This document shows, one piece after another, positions 6,654-15,010 of a stretch of 20,391 nucleotides of DNA. The notes under the pieces were generated by a model. That model made no database searches, was not told the DNA's origin, and saw only the letters and a list, made by a program, of their open reading frames with translations. Position numbers and translations under genes: made by a program. The DNA is from an uncultured Bacteroidales bacterium (lineage in GTDB: Bacteria > Bacteroidota > Bacteroidia > Bacteroidales > UBA932), in the NCBI GenBank assembly GCA_937901105.1, contig CALCHD010000100.1:1-20391 (forward strand). Reading direction: 5' to 3'. Every line of letters starts with the position of its first letter. Position 1 is the stretch's first letter.

Positions 6654-9197
6654 ATGTCCCATTTTACCAGGGGGATATACAAGCTGGGGTCATTCCTCAT
6701 AGGGGAACAGGCCCCATCCGTAGGTGTGGGCATTTATCCTTCCCGATGGTTTCTTGAGGGTGATGCCGTAGTGGCCGAGACCGAGCTCTCACGCTCCGGC
6801 AGGGGACGTACGGCAGAATTCATGGAGTACTACAGGGCAGCCTTCCTGGAGGGGGACTTCAGGAACTGGGCAAGGTGGAAGCTGGATTCATACAGATATT
6901 ATACTCCCGACAGATATACATTCGGATACCTTATAGGAAGTACAATCAGATACCGGACCGGAAACTATGACTATGCAGGGGAGCTGCTGCCTCTTATGGT
7001 GAAGAATTTCTATAATCCCAATGTGAGGGACTATACATATGAGAAAGTTGCAGGGCACGGTCCCAAATGGTACTTTTACCACGGCCAGGAGATGATGGCC
7101 GGATATTGGAAAGATGAAATGGAGCGGAGGGGTACCCTTACGCAGCACGAAGATCTGCTGGTAGAAGGTGAAAGGAACTGGCGGGAATACCTTTCTCCAG
7201 TAAAGGTTGGGCCAGACAGCCTGGTATATATAAAGCATTCGTACAGCAGTCCGGCACAGCTGGTGCTGGTGACAGGCGGCAAGGAGCGGGTGCTCAAGGG
7301 GATATCCTCTTATGTGACCTCCATAAAAAGTGACGGGAAGAAACTTTGGTTTACAGACAAAGTTGCAGATGCCAGGTGGAGCAATCAGGTATATGGAGAC
7401 ATTTACAGCTATAGCTTTGAGACCGGCAAGGTAGAGAGGCTTACCCGCAAGCAATATTATGCGTATGTGGTTCCGCAAGGCAATGGAAAGGGGCTGGCAG
7501 CCGTCTCGTATTATCCTCAAGGGGGGAGCGCAGTTGAGCTGCTTGATGCAGCAACCGGCAATGTGACAGAGACTTATATGGCTCCGGACGGTGGGCAGAT
7601 TACATATGTGGCAGAGCTTGGCGGCATTCTGTATGCCCTTTGCATTACAGAATCCGGCGTAGGGCTCTATGGTCTCAAAGGGAATGGGTGGCGCAGGGAG
7701 ATTGACGGAAAGTATTCTGTGATGGAGGAACTTGGAAGTGACGGGGATGTCCTTTATTTCCTTTCAGATATGGATGGTGTGAGGAATGTATACACCTATT
7801 CGCCCCAAGCCAAGGTGCTTGCAAGGGCTACAAATGCTAAATATGGAGCTGCAGCCCCATTGGTTGCCGGCGGCAAGGTGTATTACTCTGACCTGCGTGT
7901 AGCGGGGAGGGAGCCGGTAGCAGCCAGCCTTGCACAGGTGAGGGAATGCGGTTCGGAGTTTGCTCCTGTGCTTGAAAACGGCGAAATCAGGGGCGCCTAC
8001 AGATTTTTTGTAGCCGATGTGCTTTCAAGGCAGGCGCAGCAGGCCATCAGTCAGAAAGGCACAGAGGACAAGATCCATTATGAAGAATTTGCTGCATCGG
8101 TAAAGCCCCAAAGGTACAGCCGTCTTGGGCATCTGTTCAGAATCCATTCATGGGCGCCGCTTTACTATAATGTGGACAAAATCATGAGCACAGATTATGA
8201 TGACCTTTATGACGTTGTCTCTTTGGGCGCAACAGTGTACTCGCAGAATACTTTGGGTACTGCTGTAACAATGTTGGGGTATTCCTATAGTAAGGGACGC
8301 AATGCGGGGCATTTCAAGATGACATATTCCGGACTGTATCCTGTGCTGGAGGTTTCTGCAGATGTTACGGCGGGGCAGAAGGACTATTATAGGATATATC
8401 TGGAGGATGCAGAGCTCAAATTAGGGCATACGGTTGTGGATGAGCCTCTTGTTGAGGTTAGGGCAAAGGCGTATCTCCCTATAAATTTGTCGGGAAAAGG
8501 GTGGCATAGGGGATTGGTTCCCATGCTTCAGTGGGAGTTTATGAATACATCCTTTTATAGTTATGAGACAGATAAATATCATAAGACCAATACGGTAACG
8601 GCTGCTGTGAGGTATTACAGGGAGAGGGAGAGGGCCCGTTCTGGGGTTTACCCGCGGTTTGGATATGGTGGAATGGCTGTGTGGAGAGGGATGATTGATA
8701 TGAGGGAGAATTTCGGTTCGCAGGCGGCACTGGACCTTTACGGATATTTGCCTGGATTTGCTGCAACTCATGGAATAAAGCTTTCTCTGGAGATGCAGAG
8801 GCAGTTCAACAGCGGCAAGATTTTCAATATATCCAATTTGGTTGATATGCCTAGGGGGTATGAGGATGATGTGTTTGGAGAGAGATATGTTAAGGGAGGC
8901 GTGGACTATGCTTTTCCTATATATCTGGGTGATACCCGGTTTTTAAGAGTGGCACATCTCAAGAGGATGAGGGTTATTCCGTATCTGGATTATGCGATGA
9001 ATGTTGTGGAAGGTTCGCAGCAGGATAAAAGGGTAGGGATGTATTCTTATGGAGCGGAGGCATTGGTTGATTTTGCCCCATGGACAGTAGGAATAGAGCT
9101 CTCGCTTGGGGTGAGATATTCAAGGAACGGCAATGACGGAGGGATAAAGGTCCCTGCAAATAACTGGCAGGTATTTCTCTCTACAGACCTCTTCTGA
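6654..9197 (+). CDS. 3' part of the split gene: beta-propeller plus outer-membrane barrel protein
   Basis: These 847 codons carry, in order, the end of a metallopeptidase-like domain with WFLEGDA (32-38; Glu35 would be the third zinc ligand), a helical stretch (to about 170), repeated beta strands of a TolB/WD40-like propeller (about 180-440), and a long strand-rich region (about 490-847) ending in ...VFLSTDLF. The terminal Phe and the alternating pattern are typical of outer-membrane barrels. ATG 6654 is merely the first start codon after the nonsense codon; a protein begun there would lack the signal peptide, which lies upstream of the stop. The rest of the frame is intact, so the break is recent, suppressed, or a sequence error. 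The 3' end overlaps convergent uvrC by 17 nt. The molecular function of the family is unknown to me. Confidence 0.75.
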   Translation: MSHFTRGIYKLGSFLIGEQAPSVGVGIYPSRWFLEGDAVVAETELSRSGRGRTAEFMEYYRAAFLEGDFRNWARWKLDSYRYYTPDRYTFGYLIGSTIRYRTGNYDYAGELLPLMVKNFYNPNVRDYTYEKVAGHGPKWYFYHGQEMMAGYWKDEMERRGTLTQHEDLLVEGERNWREYLSPVKVGPDSLVYIKHSYSSPAQLVLVTGGKERVLKGISSYVTSIKSDGKKLWFTDKVADARWSNQVYGDIYSYSFETGKVERLTRKQYYAYVVPQGNGKGLAAVSYYPQGGSAVELLDAATGNVTETYMAPDGGQITYVAELGGILYALCITESGVGLYGLKGNGWRREIDGKYSVMEELGSDGDVLYFLSDMDGVRNVYTYSPQAKVLARATNAKYGAAAPLVAGGKVYYSDLRVAGREPVAASLAQVRECGSEFAPVLENGEIRGAYRFFVADVLSRQAQQAISQKGTEDKIHYEEFAASVKPQRYSRLGHLFRIHSWAPLYYNVDKIMSTDYDDLYDVVSLGATVYSQNTLGTAVTMLGYSYSKGRNAGHFKMTYSGLYPVLEVSADVTAGQKDYYRIYLEDAELKLGHTVVDEPLVEVRAKAYLPINLSGKGWHRGLVPMLQWEFMNTSFYSYETDKYHKTNTVTAAVRYYRERERARSGVYPRFGYGGMAVWRGMIDMRENFGSQAALDLYGYLPGFAATHGIKLSLEMQRQFNSGKIFNISNLVDMPRGYEDDVFGERYVKGGVDYAFPIYLGDTRFLRVAHLKRMRVIPYLDYAMNVVEGSQQDKRVGMYSYGAEALVDFAPWTVGIELSLGVRYSRNGNDGGIKVPANNWQVFLSTDLF

Positions 9198-11025
9198 TTT
9201 TCTGGGCCATGCTTTTCCCTACAACCGCTTCAATCTCTTCCAGTGAGGCGGCCTTCAGTCTTTTTACGCTCTTGAAATGCTGCAGGAGCTTCTGCTGTGT
9301 GGCTTCGCCAACCCCTTTAATCTGCAGCAAAGTTGAGGTTATCTGGTTCTTGGTCCGTTTTTCCCTGTGGTGGGTTATGCCAAAGCGGTGGGCTTCATCC
9401 CTCAAGTGCATGAGGAGTTTCAGGGCAGGGGAGTTCTTGTCCAGAAAAAGTGGAGTGGGGTCGTTGGGAATCATAATCTCCTCCAGCCTTTCGGCAATGC
9501 TTATTACCTCTATGTGGCCGTATTTCTGAAAGTTGGGGTGCGGTGCGTTCCCGGGCCTGTCGCTCAAGAGCCCAAGGCTGCTCAATGCGTCATAGGCAAA
9601 ATGGAGCTGTCCGCGTCCTCCATCTATCAGAATCAGCTGCGGCATCTCTCCCCCCTCTTCAATAATTCTGGAGTAGCGGCGGTGCACAACCTCGTACATG
9701 GATGCGTAGTCGTTGGCCCCTACAACAGTCTTTATGTTGAAATGGCGGTAGTCGCGTTTGCTAGGTTTGCCGTTCCTGAATACTACGCATGCTGCTACAG
9801 GGTTGGTTCCCTGTGTGTTGGAGTTGTCGAAGCATTCAATATGCATTGGAAGCCTCTCCATAAGCAAGGCGTCTTTCAGGGCAATGAGGGCACGGTTTTT
9901 CCCCTCTTCCGGATCTTTGATTTCCTCCTGCTTCATCTGCTGGAACATGAATGCCTTGGCGTTTTTGGTGCAGAGTTCAAGCAGGTTGAGCTTGTCTCCC
10001 TTTAGCGGTACGTGGATGTTCTTGCCAAAAGAGAGATTGTCGGGAAGAAATGGGACAAGTATCTCTACTGCCCTGCGCTGCTCTTCTTTCTGGAGAATCT
10101 GGTAGATCTCCTGCATGAAGCGGGTGAGGACAGCCTCCTTCTCCTCCTCAATGTTCAGCTTGAAGTGCATATTGAGGGCCTGGATGATGCATCCTCCGTT
10201 CAGCCTGAAGAAGTTGCCGAATGCATTGCCTTTTTCAAATACAATAGAGAATACATCTGTATCGGTGATGCTCGGGTGTACGATAAGGGATTTGCTGTAG
10301 TGGTTCTGCAGCAGTTCCATTTTTTCCTTGTACTCCTGCGCCTTTTCAAATTCCATTGCAGCGGCATGTTCCTGCATCTTTTTGCGGTACTCCCGTATAA
10401 GTTCGCCTGTATTGCCGCGCAGGATCTCCCTTACACCCTGAATCTGTGCGTTGTATTCCTGTTCTGAAATCTCCCCCACGCATGGGCCGTAACATTTCTT
10501 TATGTGGATATTGAGGCACGGCTTGAATCTCCCGTTGGCTATTGAGAGGGAGTTGAGGGCCAGCTTGCAGTTGCGGAGCTTGAAGAGGGAGTTTATGAGG
10601 CCGATAAGGCTGTGGGCATGCTGAACGGAGCTGTACGGGCCAAAATATTGCGATCCGTCCCTTACAAAGTTCCTGGTAAGGAATACTCTGGGGAATGGCT
10701 CGTTCTTGATGCATATCCACGGATAGCTCTTGCCGTCTTTAAGCAGGATGTTGTATTTGGGCTGGTACTGCTTTATGAGGTTGTTCTCAAGGAGCAGTGC
10801 GTCCTGTTCGCTTTCCACTACAGTGTGCTGTACATCTGCAATCCTGGAAACCAGCACTCTAGTCTTTGCTGTAAGGTTCTCTTCCTTTACAAAATACTGC
10901 TGCACCCTTTTGCGCAGGCTCTTGGCTTTTCCAATGTAGATGACGGTGCCGGAAGCATCCAGAAAGCGGTATACTCCTGGTTCCAGCGGAAGGATTGATA
11001 TTTTCTCCTTAAGCGTCATTTCCAT
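9181..11025 (-). CDS. uvrC: Excinuclease ABC subunit C
   Basis: The 614-aa nuclease makes both incisions in nucleotide excision repair after UvrA/UvrB damage recognition. Visible parts are the GIY-YIG domain (GVY 17-19, YIGKA 30-34, Arg40) for the 3' cut, four cysteines that fit the iron-sulphur site (C153, C170, C178, C182), the UVR motif that binds UvrB (about 210-245), the RNase H-like domain for the 5' cut with Asp400 (FDNSNTQG) and Asp468 (IDGGRGQL), and C-terminal helix-hairpin-helix repeats (about 565-614, IKGVGEATQQKLL). Length is normal. The ATG at 11025 is followed two codons later by another ATG, so the start could be six bases further in. It is transcribed alone, divergently from the acyltransferase gene. 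Confidence 0.97.
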   Translation of the reverse strand: MEMTLKEKISILPLEPGVYRFLDASGTVIYIGKAKSLRKRVQQYFVKEENLTAKTRVLVSRIADVQHTVVESEQDALLLENNLIKQYQPKYNILLKDGKSYPWICIKNEPFPRVFLTRNFVRDGSQYFGPYSSVQHAHSLIGLINSLFKLRNCKLALNSLSIANGRFKPCLNIHIKKCYGPCVGEISEQEYNAQIQGVREILRGNTGELIREYRKKMQEHAAAMEFEKAQEYKEKMELLQNHYSKSLIVHPSITDTDVFSIVFEKGNAFGNFFRLNGGCIIQALNMHFKLNIEEEKEAVLTRFMQEIYQILQKEEQRRAVEILVPFLPDNLSFGKNIHVPLKGDKLNLLELCTKNAKAFMFQQMKQEEIKDPEEGKNRALIALKDALLMERLPMHIECFDNSNTQGTNPVAACVVFRNGKPSKRDYRHFNIKTVVGANDYASMYEVVHRRYSRIIEEGGEMPQLILIDGGRGQLHFAYDALSSLGLLSDRPGNAPHPNFQKYGHIEVISIAERLEEIMIPNDPTPLFLDKNSPALKLLMHLRDEAHRFGITHHREKRTKNQITSTLLQIKGVGEATQQKLLQHFKSVKRLKAASLEEIEAVVGKSMAQKIRRGL

Positions 11026-11038
11026 TAGATTTTTTTCC

Positions 11039-11046
11039 TATCTTTG
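11039..11046 (+). promoter_or_regulatory. Probable -7 box (TATCTTTG) of the acyltransferase gene
   Basis: TATCTTTG fully matches TAnnTTTG and ends 19 nt before the ATG at 11066, inside the 40-nt spacer to uvrC. A short leader of about 14 nt is implied. No matching -33 box is visible at 19-21 nt. Confidence 0.5.
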
Positions 11047-11065
11047 TATTTAATGTGACTATACG

Positions 11066-12856
11066 ATGGGTACAAAATTAATCAATAAATCTGAAGTAAA
11101 GAACGCAATTAAGGTAAAAGGGTTTGCAGGTGATATCCTGGCGTCAGCCCTTATGCGTATATTGGGGCTGGAGAAGGTAAATGAGATCTATAGCCACATA
11201 AAGCCTTATGAGGGAATTGAGTTTGCGGACAAGCTCATTGAGCATATGAATGTAACCGTTGACTATATTCCCGACGAACTGGAGTATCTTCCCAAAGACC
11301 AGCCGTTCATCATAGTTTCAAATCACCCGTTCGGGGCGATTGACGGCATTATAATGTTGAGCATTTTGGGCAAGAAAAGGCCTGACCTGAAAATTCTTAC
11401 AAACTTTCTTCTTTCATATATCCCCAATTTGAGCGGAAATTTCTTTCCGGTGAACCCGTTCACCGACCGTCCTGGAATGAAGAGCAGCCTCAAGGGGCTG
11501 AAGATGGCCAAGGAGCACCTTCTTTCCGGTGGTGCGCTTGGACTGTTTCCGTCGGGAGAAGTGTCATCAAATGCAAACAAGGAGAGGGTTGTAAAGGATA
11601 TCGACTGGCAGAATTCCATCATTAAGCTGATCAAGGGTGCCAAGGTGCCTGTTGTGCCGCTGTATTTCGACGGGGGCAATTCAAGGCTGTTCCATCTTAT
11701 GGGCAAGGTGAACCCTTATTTGAGGACCGCCAGACTCCCTTATGAGCTGTTCAACAAGGAGGGCAAGACAATATCGTTCAGGATAGGCAAGCCTATCATG
11801 CCGGCAGAGTTTGAGGAATTTATAGATATGACCAAGATGGGCAGGCATCTGTGGAACAGGACCTATGCCCTTGAGGCCAATTGTGCGGCAGACAGCGCTG
11901 CTGCAAAGGGAAGTGATGAGAAGCTGGATCCGATAGCGCCACATGCGGAGGCAAGTGCGCTGGAGAAGGAGATTGCGGCAATTGAAAAGGACAAGCTGTT
12001 TGATGTTGGCGCCTATTGCTGCTATTTGTCAAAGGCAGAGGATATTCCGTCCTTAATGCATGAGATTGGAGTGTGCAGGGAGGAGACATTCAGGGCTGTA
12101 GGAGAGGGAACCGGAGGATGTATAGATACCGACAAGTATGACTCATATTACAGGCATCTGGTTTTGTGGGACAGGGAGAAGAGCAGGCTGGTTGGTGCAT
12201 ACAGGTTTGGAATGGGAGAGGAGATTATGCAGAAATATGGAATAGGCGGATTCTATTCCAATACATTGTTCAGATACAAGAAAAGCTTTACGGGACATCT
12301 TTCACAGGCAATGGAGCTGGGCCGCTCTTTTGTTGTGCCGGAGTGCCAGAAAGACCCGTTGGCCCTTATGCTGCTTATCAAGGGCATAATGTATACTCTT
12401 ATAAAGAATCCGCAGGTGCGCTACCTGATAGGTCCGGTAAGCATAAGTGCCTGGTATCCTTATTTCTACAGGAGCCTTATGGTACATTATCTTGAGAGTA
12501 AGCAGTCATTGCCGCACTTGAAGAAGCATGTCTCTCCAAAGACACCGTTTGAGCCTGATTATCATAGGGTGAATGTGGATGAGCTTATGGAGGGGAGAAT
12601 GGATTCCCTTGAGAGGTTCGACCGCTTCATGTTCAAATTGAGCAACGGAAATTACAGGCTTCCAACACTTCTTAAAAAATATATTAAGCTTAATGCCAGA
12701 ATCTTGGCATTTAATGTAGATCCGGATTTCAATAACTGTGTAGACGGCCTTATTATGGTGGATGTGCTTGAGATTCCTAAAGGGGAGATAGATGCCCTTT
12801 CAAAGGAGTTTGATGACAAGCAGCAGCTGTACAGCAGATTTGGAATAAAGGAATAG
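11066..12856 (+). CDS. Two-domain acyltransferase: PlsC-like N-terminus fused to OlsB/GNAT-like C-terminus
   Basis: The 596-aa protein joins two enzymes. Residues 1-260 are a lysophospholipid O-acyltransferase domain with NHPFGAIDG (86-94; His87 and Asp93 as catalytic pair), FPSGE (161-165) and VPVVPLYF (194-201). After a charged Ala-rich linker (about 270-305), residues 310-590 resemble the hemolysin/OlsB-type GNAT domain that N-acylates an amino acid from acyl-ACP (EETFRAVGEGTGG, ELGRSFVVPE, LIGPVSISAWYP). The same order of domains is known in OlsF, the bifunctional ornithine-lipid synthase, while Bacteroides makes glycine lipids with separate GlsB and GlsA. The inferred product is an amino-acid-containing membrane lipid; which amino acid is used cannot be read from the sequence. 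It stands alone, with its own -7 box, and ends 9 nt from yidD. Confidence 0.85.
   Translation: MGTKLINKSEVKNAIKVKGFAGDILASALMRILGLEKVNEIYSHIKPYEGIEFADKLIEHMNVTVDYIPDELEYLPKDQPFIIVSNHPFGAIDGIIMLSILGKKRPDLKILTNFLLSYIPNLSGNFFPVNPFTDRPGMKSSLKGLKMAKEHLLSGGALGLFPSGEVSSNANKERVVKDIDWQNSIIKLIKGAKVPVVPLYFDGGNSRLFHLMGKVNPYLRTARLPYELFNKEGKTISFRIGKPIMPAEFEEFIDMTKMGRHLWNRTYALEANCAADSAAAKGSDEKLDPIAPHAEASALEKEIAAIEKDKLFDVGAYCCYLSKAEDIPSLMHEIGVCREETFRAVGEGTGGCIDTDKYDSYYRHLVLWDREKSRLVGAYRFGMGEEIMQKYGIGGFYSNTLFRYKKSFTGHLSQAMELGRSFVVPECQKDPLALMLLIKGIMYTLIKNPQVRYLIGPVSISAWYPYFYRSLMVHYLESKQSLPHLKKHVSPKTPFEPDYHRVNVDELMEGRMDSLERFDRFMFKLSNGNYRLPTLLKKYIKLNARILAFNVDPDFNNCVDGLIMVDVLEIPKGEIDALSKEFDDKQQLYSRFGIKE
11073..11080 (-). 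promoter_or_regulatory. Possible -7 box (TAATTTTG) of uvrC
   Basis: The minus strand of the first codons of the acyltransferase gene reads TAATTTTG, matching TAnnTTTG, 47 nt upstream of the uvrC ATG. If real, the two divergent promoters overlap. It lies in coding sequence and lacks a -33 box, so this is tentative. Confidence 0.3.
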
Positions 12857-12865
12857 CAGGAAATT

Positions 12866-13114
12866 TTAAGGTACAGGATCATATCCGCTTCCGCCCCATG
12901 GGTGGCAGCGGAGTATTCTTTTTATAGAGAGGTAAAGCCCTTTTAAGGGGCCGTGCTTGCGCAGTGCTTCAAGTGCATACGCAGAGCAGGTTGGTGTAAA
13001 GCGGCAGCATGCCGGTTTCAGAGGTGAGATGCATATCTGGTAGAATCTTACCAGAAGGATGAAGGGGTAAGAGAATATTCTTTTAAGAATTGCTTTCAGA
13101 CTGTTGTGCTCCAT
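12866..13114 (-). CDS. yidD: Membrane protein insertion efficiency factor YidD
   Basis: This 82-aa basic protein has the YidD signature: an amphipathic N-terminal helix, then FYQICISPLKPACCRFTPTC (25-44) and HGPLKGLYLSIKRILRCHPW. YidD is a small inner-membrane-associated protein that aids YidC-dependent insertion. Its start lies 32 nt inside the 3' end of rnpA, so translation is probably coupled. It is the last gene of the five-gene minus-strand run, ending 9 nt from the convergent acyltransferase gene with no hairpin between. Confidence 0.95.
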   Translation of the reverse strand: MEHNSLKAILKRIFSYPFILLVRFYQICISPLKPACCRFTPTCSAYALEALRKHGPLKGLYLSIKRILRCHPWGGSGYDPVP

Positions 13115-13508
13115 CTTTTTTATCCCCTTTGGTTTTCCCTTTTGTTGTCAGAACCAGGATTTCCTTTACCTTTTCCTCTATGTAGGAGAACTCCTTTATA
13201 TCTTTGGATACATAAACAAAAAGGATATTGGTCCTGCATCCTTGAGGTGCGGCCAATATCTCTTTGTTGAGCCTGTAGCTCTCCCTTATCCTTCTTTTAA
13301 GAAGGTTTCTTTTTACAGCCCTCTTGAAGTTCCTCTTTGGGACAGAGACCATTATGGCATTTGGAGCCTGGGTGCCTTCTTCCTCAATGGAGATGTTCTG
13401 GTACACCACTTTAAAGGGGTAGTGGAAAAAAGTCTCCCCCTTTTTCATGAGTGACTGTATCTCGCTGAATGAGCATAGGCGCTCATTTTTCTTTAATGAG
13501 GCAGGCAT
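13083..13508 (-). CDS. rnpA: Ribonuclease P protein component
   Basis: The 141-aa protein subunit of RNase P supports the catalytic RNA in trimming tRNA 5' leaders. It has the RNR signature VPKRNFKRAVKRNLLKRRIR (56-75), an N-terminal ERLCSFSEIQSLMKKG helix and a basic overall charge. The C-terminal tail after about residue 120 (Lys/Gly/Asp/Ser-rich) is unconserved in appearance and overlaps yidD. Most bacteria place rnpA next to rpmH near the origin; here rpmH is absent and hemD precedes rnpA by 6 nt, an arrangement I associate with Bacteroidota. Confidence 0.95.
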   Translation of the reverse strand: MPASLKKNERLCSFSEIQSLMKKGETFFHYPFKVVYQNISIEEEGTQAPNAIMVSVPKRNFKRAVKRNLLKRRIRESYRLNKEILAAPQGCRTNILFVYVSKDIKEFSYIEEKVKEILVLTTKGKTKGDKKDGAQQSESNS

Positions 13509-13514
13509 GACAAA

Positions 13515-14261
13515 TTATTTGTTCTCCTTCTGCAGGTGAAGCATAAGTGCTTTTGCAATTGAAGGAGCTTCTGGTGTTGGGGCAGTTATGTCTACATTAA
13601 GGCCGGCTCCGGCAACAGCTTTTGCGGCGGCAGGGCCGAATGTTGCAATCTGAAGCCCGTTCTGCTTGAAGTCTGGGAAGTTCTCCAACAGAGACTTCAC
13701 GTCAGATGGGCTGTAGAATACTGCAACCTGGTATTTTGAAAGGTCCATCTCTTTAAGGTCGCTGTAGATGGTCTTTACAAAGGCAGCACTCTCAAATTTG
13801 AATTTTGTCTTTGAGAATAGCTTGTGCAGGTCTCCCTTTACATTGTCGGCTGTTGCAGCAATAAGGAACTTCTCGTCTTTATGCTTGCTGCCTATAGTGT
13901 CAATGATAGAAGCGGTTGTGCCGTTTCCAAAGAAGATTTTTCTTTTGCGGAAAACGATATGCTTCTGAAGGTAAACAGCTGTAGCCTCCGAGTTGCAGAA
14001 ATACTTCATTGTCTCTGGCACAGTAATCCTCAACTCCTCGCATAATTTGAAAAATGCGTCGATAGTTGTCTTTGCTGTAAACACAATTGCTGTAAAGTCA
14101 AGGATATTGATCTTTTGAGCCCTGAATTCTTTTGCATTCAGCGGCTCAACCTTGAAAAAAGGGAAAAAATCAATGTTTACGTTGTGTTTTGAGATAAGAT
14201 CTGTGTAAGGATTGCTGGCCTGTGGGGCTGGCTGTGAAATTAATATATTTGTGATTTTCAT
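13515..14261 (-). CDS. hemD: Uroporphyrinogen-III synthase
   Basis: The 248-aa protein closes and isomerises hydroxymethylbilane to uroporphyrinogen III in tetrapyrrole synthesis. HemD is poorly conserved, but several features fit: the N-terminal ILISQP (6-11), the stretch FTAIVFTAKTTIDAFF in place of the usual v.fTS..av, the middle LIAATADNVKGDL, the C-terminal VAVFYSPSDVKSLLENF, and GLQIATFGPAAAKAVAGAGL for the (IG..Ta..l...G) motif. It lies between DUF4271 (6-nt gap) and rnpA (6-nt gap). No other haem gene is in the window. Start ATG 14261 gives a normal length. Confidence 0.85.
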   Translation of the reverse strand: MKITNILISQPAPQASNPYTDLISKHNVNIDFFPFFKVEPLNAKEFRAQKINILDFTAIVFTAKTTIDAFFKLCEELRITVPETMKYFCNSEATAVYLQKHIVFRKRKIFFGNGTTASIIDTIGSKHKDEKFLIAATADNVKGDLHKLFSKTKFKFESAAFVKTIYSDLKEMDLSKYQVAVFYSPSDVKSLLENFPDFKQNGLQIATFGPAAAKAVAGAGLNVDITAPTPEAPSIAKALMLHLQKENK

Positions 14262-14267
14262 ATCTAA

Positions 14268-15005
14268 CTAGCTGAAATTGAGGTATAATAGCATTACTAT
14301 AGGCAAAATTTCAAGGGTGCAAAGGTATAAAATATAGAAAAAAGGAGAAAATCCTTTTGATATAAAAATGCGAAAAATTGAAAAAAAGTATAGGGCCATT
14401 ACCGGTAACAGGCTGAAAATGATGCAGTAACGCATACTTCCCATTGGTACGGAAGGGATGGATTTTATTGTAAAAAAACAAAAAAGTATTACAAAATACC
14501 ATAAAGTGGCATAAGTGCAGCTTATTTTGTGTATGAGTTTTATGGAGTAGTTGCTGTTTACCCACGCCAAGAACTGCAGGATGAGTTTCCTTGCAATGAA
14601 AAAGAGGGTGATGAATCCCAGGATTCCGGCAAATCTTACCGGAAGCGTGTAGCTGTATCCTATTATCTCTGTTGCATATGCAATGTTGGCAAAGACAAAG
14701 GAGCAGCAGAGCGTAAGGAAGACGAATGCCGTGTTCCTGCATACCTGGAGATTGGACTGGCTCTCTATCTCCAGCAGCCTCTTGTGGCTGGTAAGGGCGC
14801 CTGCTATAATTGCAAATCCTTCCAGTATGCGCCTGTGGGCAATTATAAGGAATCCCACAAGTGCTATGATGATGAAAAAGTTGGTGATGTCCCTGAACGG
14901 GTCACCCAGAGATATGCCTGCAGGCACCTCTATTTCATTGAGGGCAATGTAGCTTTCCCTCCACAGTTCCTGTATGGGGCGTGTTTCTGCCTGCAGCATC
15001 AGCAT
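14268..15005 (-). CDS. DUF4271 integral membrane protein
   Basis: This protein of about 245 aa has several predicted membrane helices (roughly at residues 42-60, 94-115, 123-142, 170-188, 197-215 and 222-242 of the longest frame). It fits the Bacteroidota-specific DUF4271 family, which is often found directly before hemD. Function is unknown; the neighbourhood hints at envelope or haem-related work, but only weakly. The frame opens at a TTG (15014) that overlaps the SUI1 stop by 4 nt. ATG codons follow at 15005 and 14999. I prefer 15005, while the coupled TTG remains possible and would add three residues. Confidence 0.75.
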   Translation of the reverse strand: MLMLQAETRPIQELWRESYIALNEIEVPAGISLGDPFRDITNFFIIIALVGFLIIAHRRILEGFAIIAGALTSHKRLLEIESQSNLQVCRNTAFVFLTLCCSFVFANIAYATEIIGYSYTLPVRFAGILGFITLFFIARKLILQFLAWVNSNYSIKLIHKISCTYATLWYFVILFCFFTIKSIPSVPMGSMRYCIIFSLLPVMALYFFSIFRIFISKGFSPFFYILYLCTLEILPIVMLLYLNFS

Positions 15006-15010
15006 AGTTT

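Noticed and set aside
6888..7520. 210-codon minus-strand open frame inside the barrel gene
   Set aside because: It lacks similarity to any family I know, and the opposite frame shows coherent propeller sequence; it is a shadow frame.
9367..10005. 212-codon plus-strand open frame inside uvrC
   Set aside because: Shadow of uvrC, whose catalytic motifs occupy the opposite strand here.
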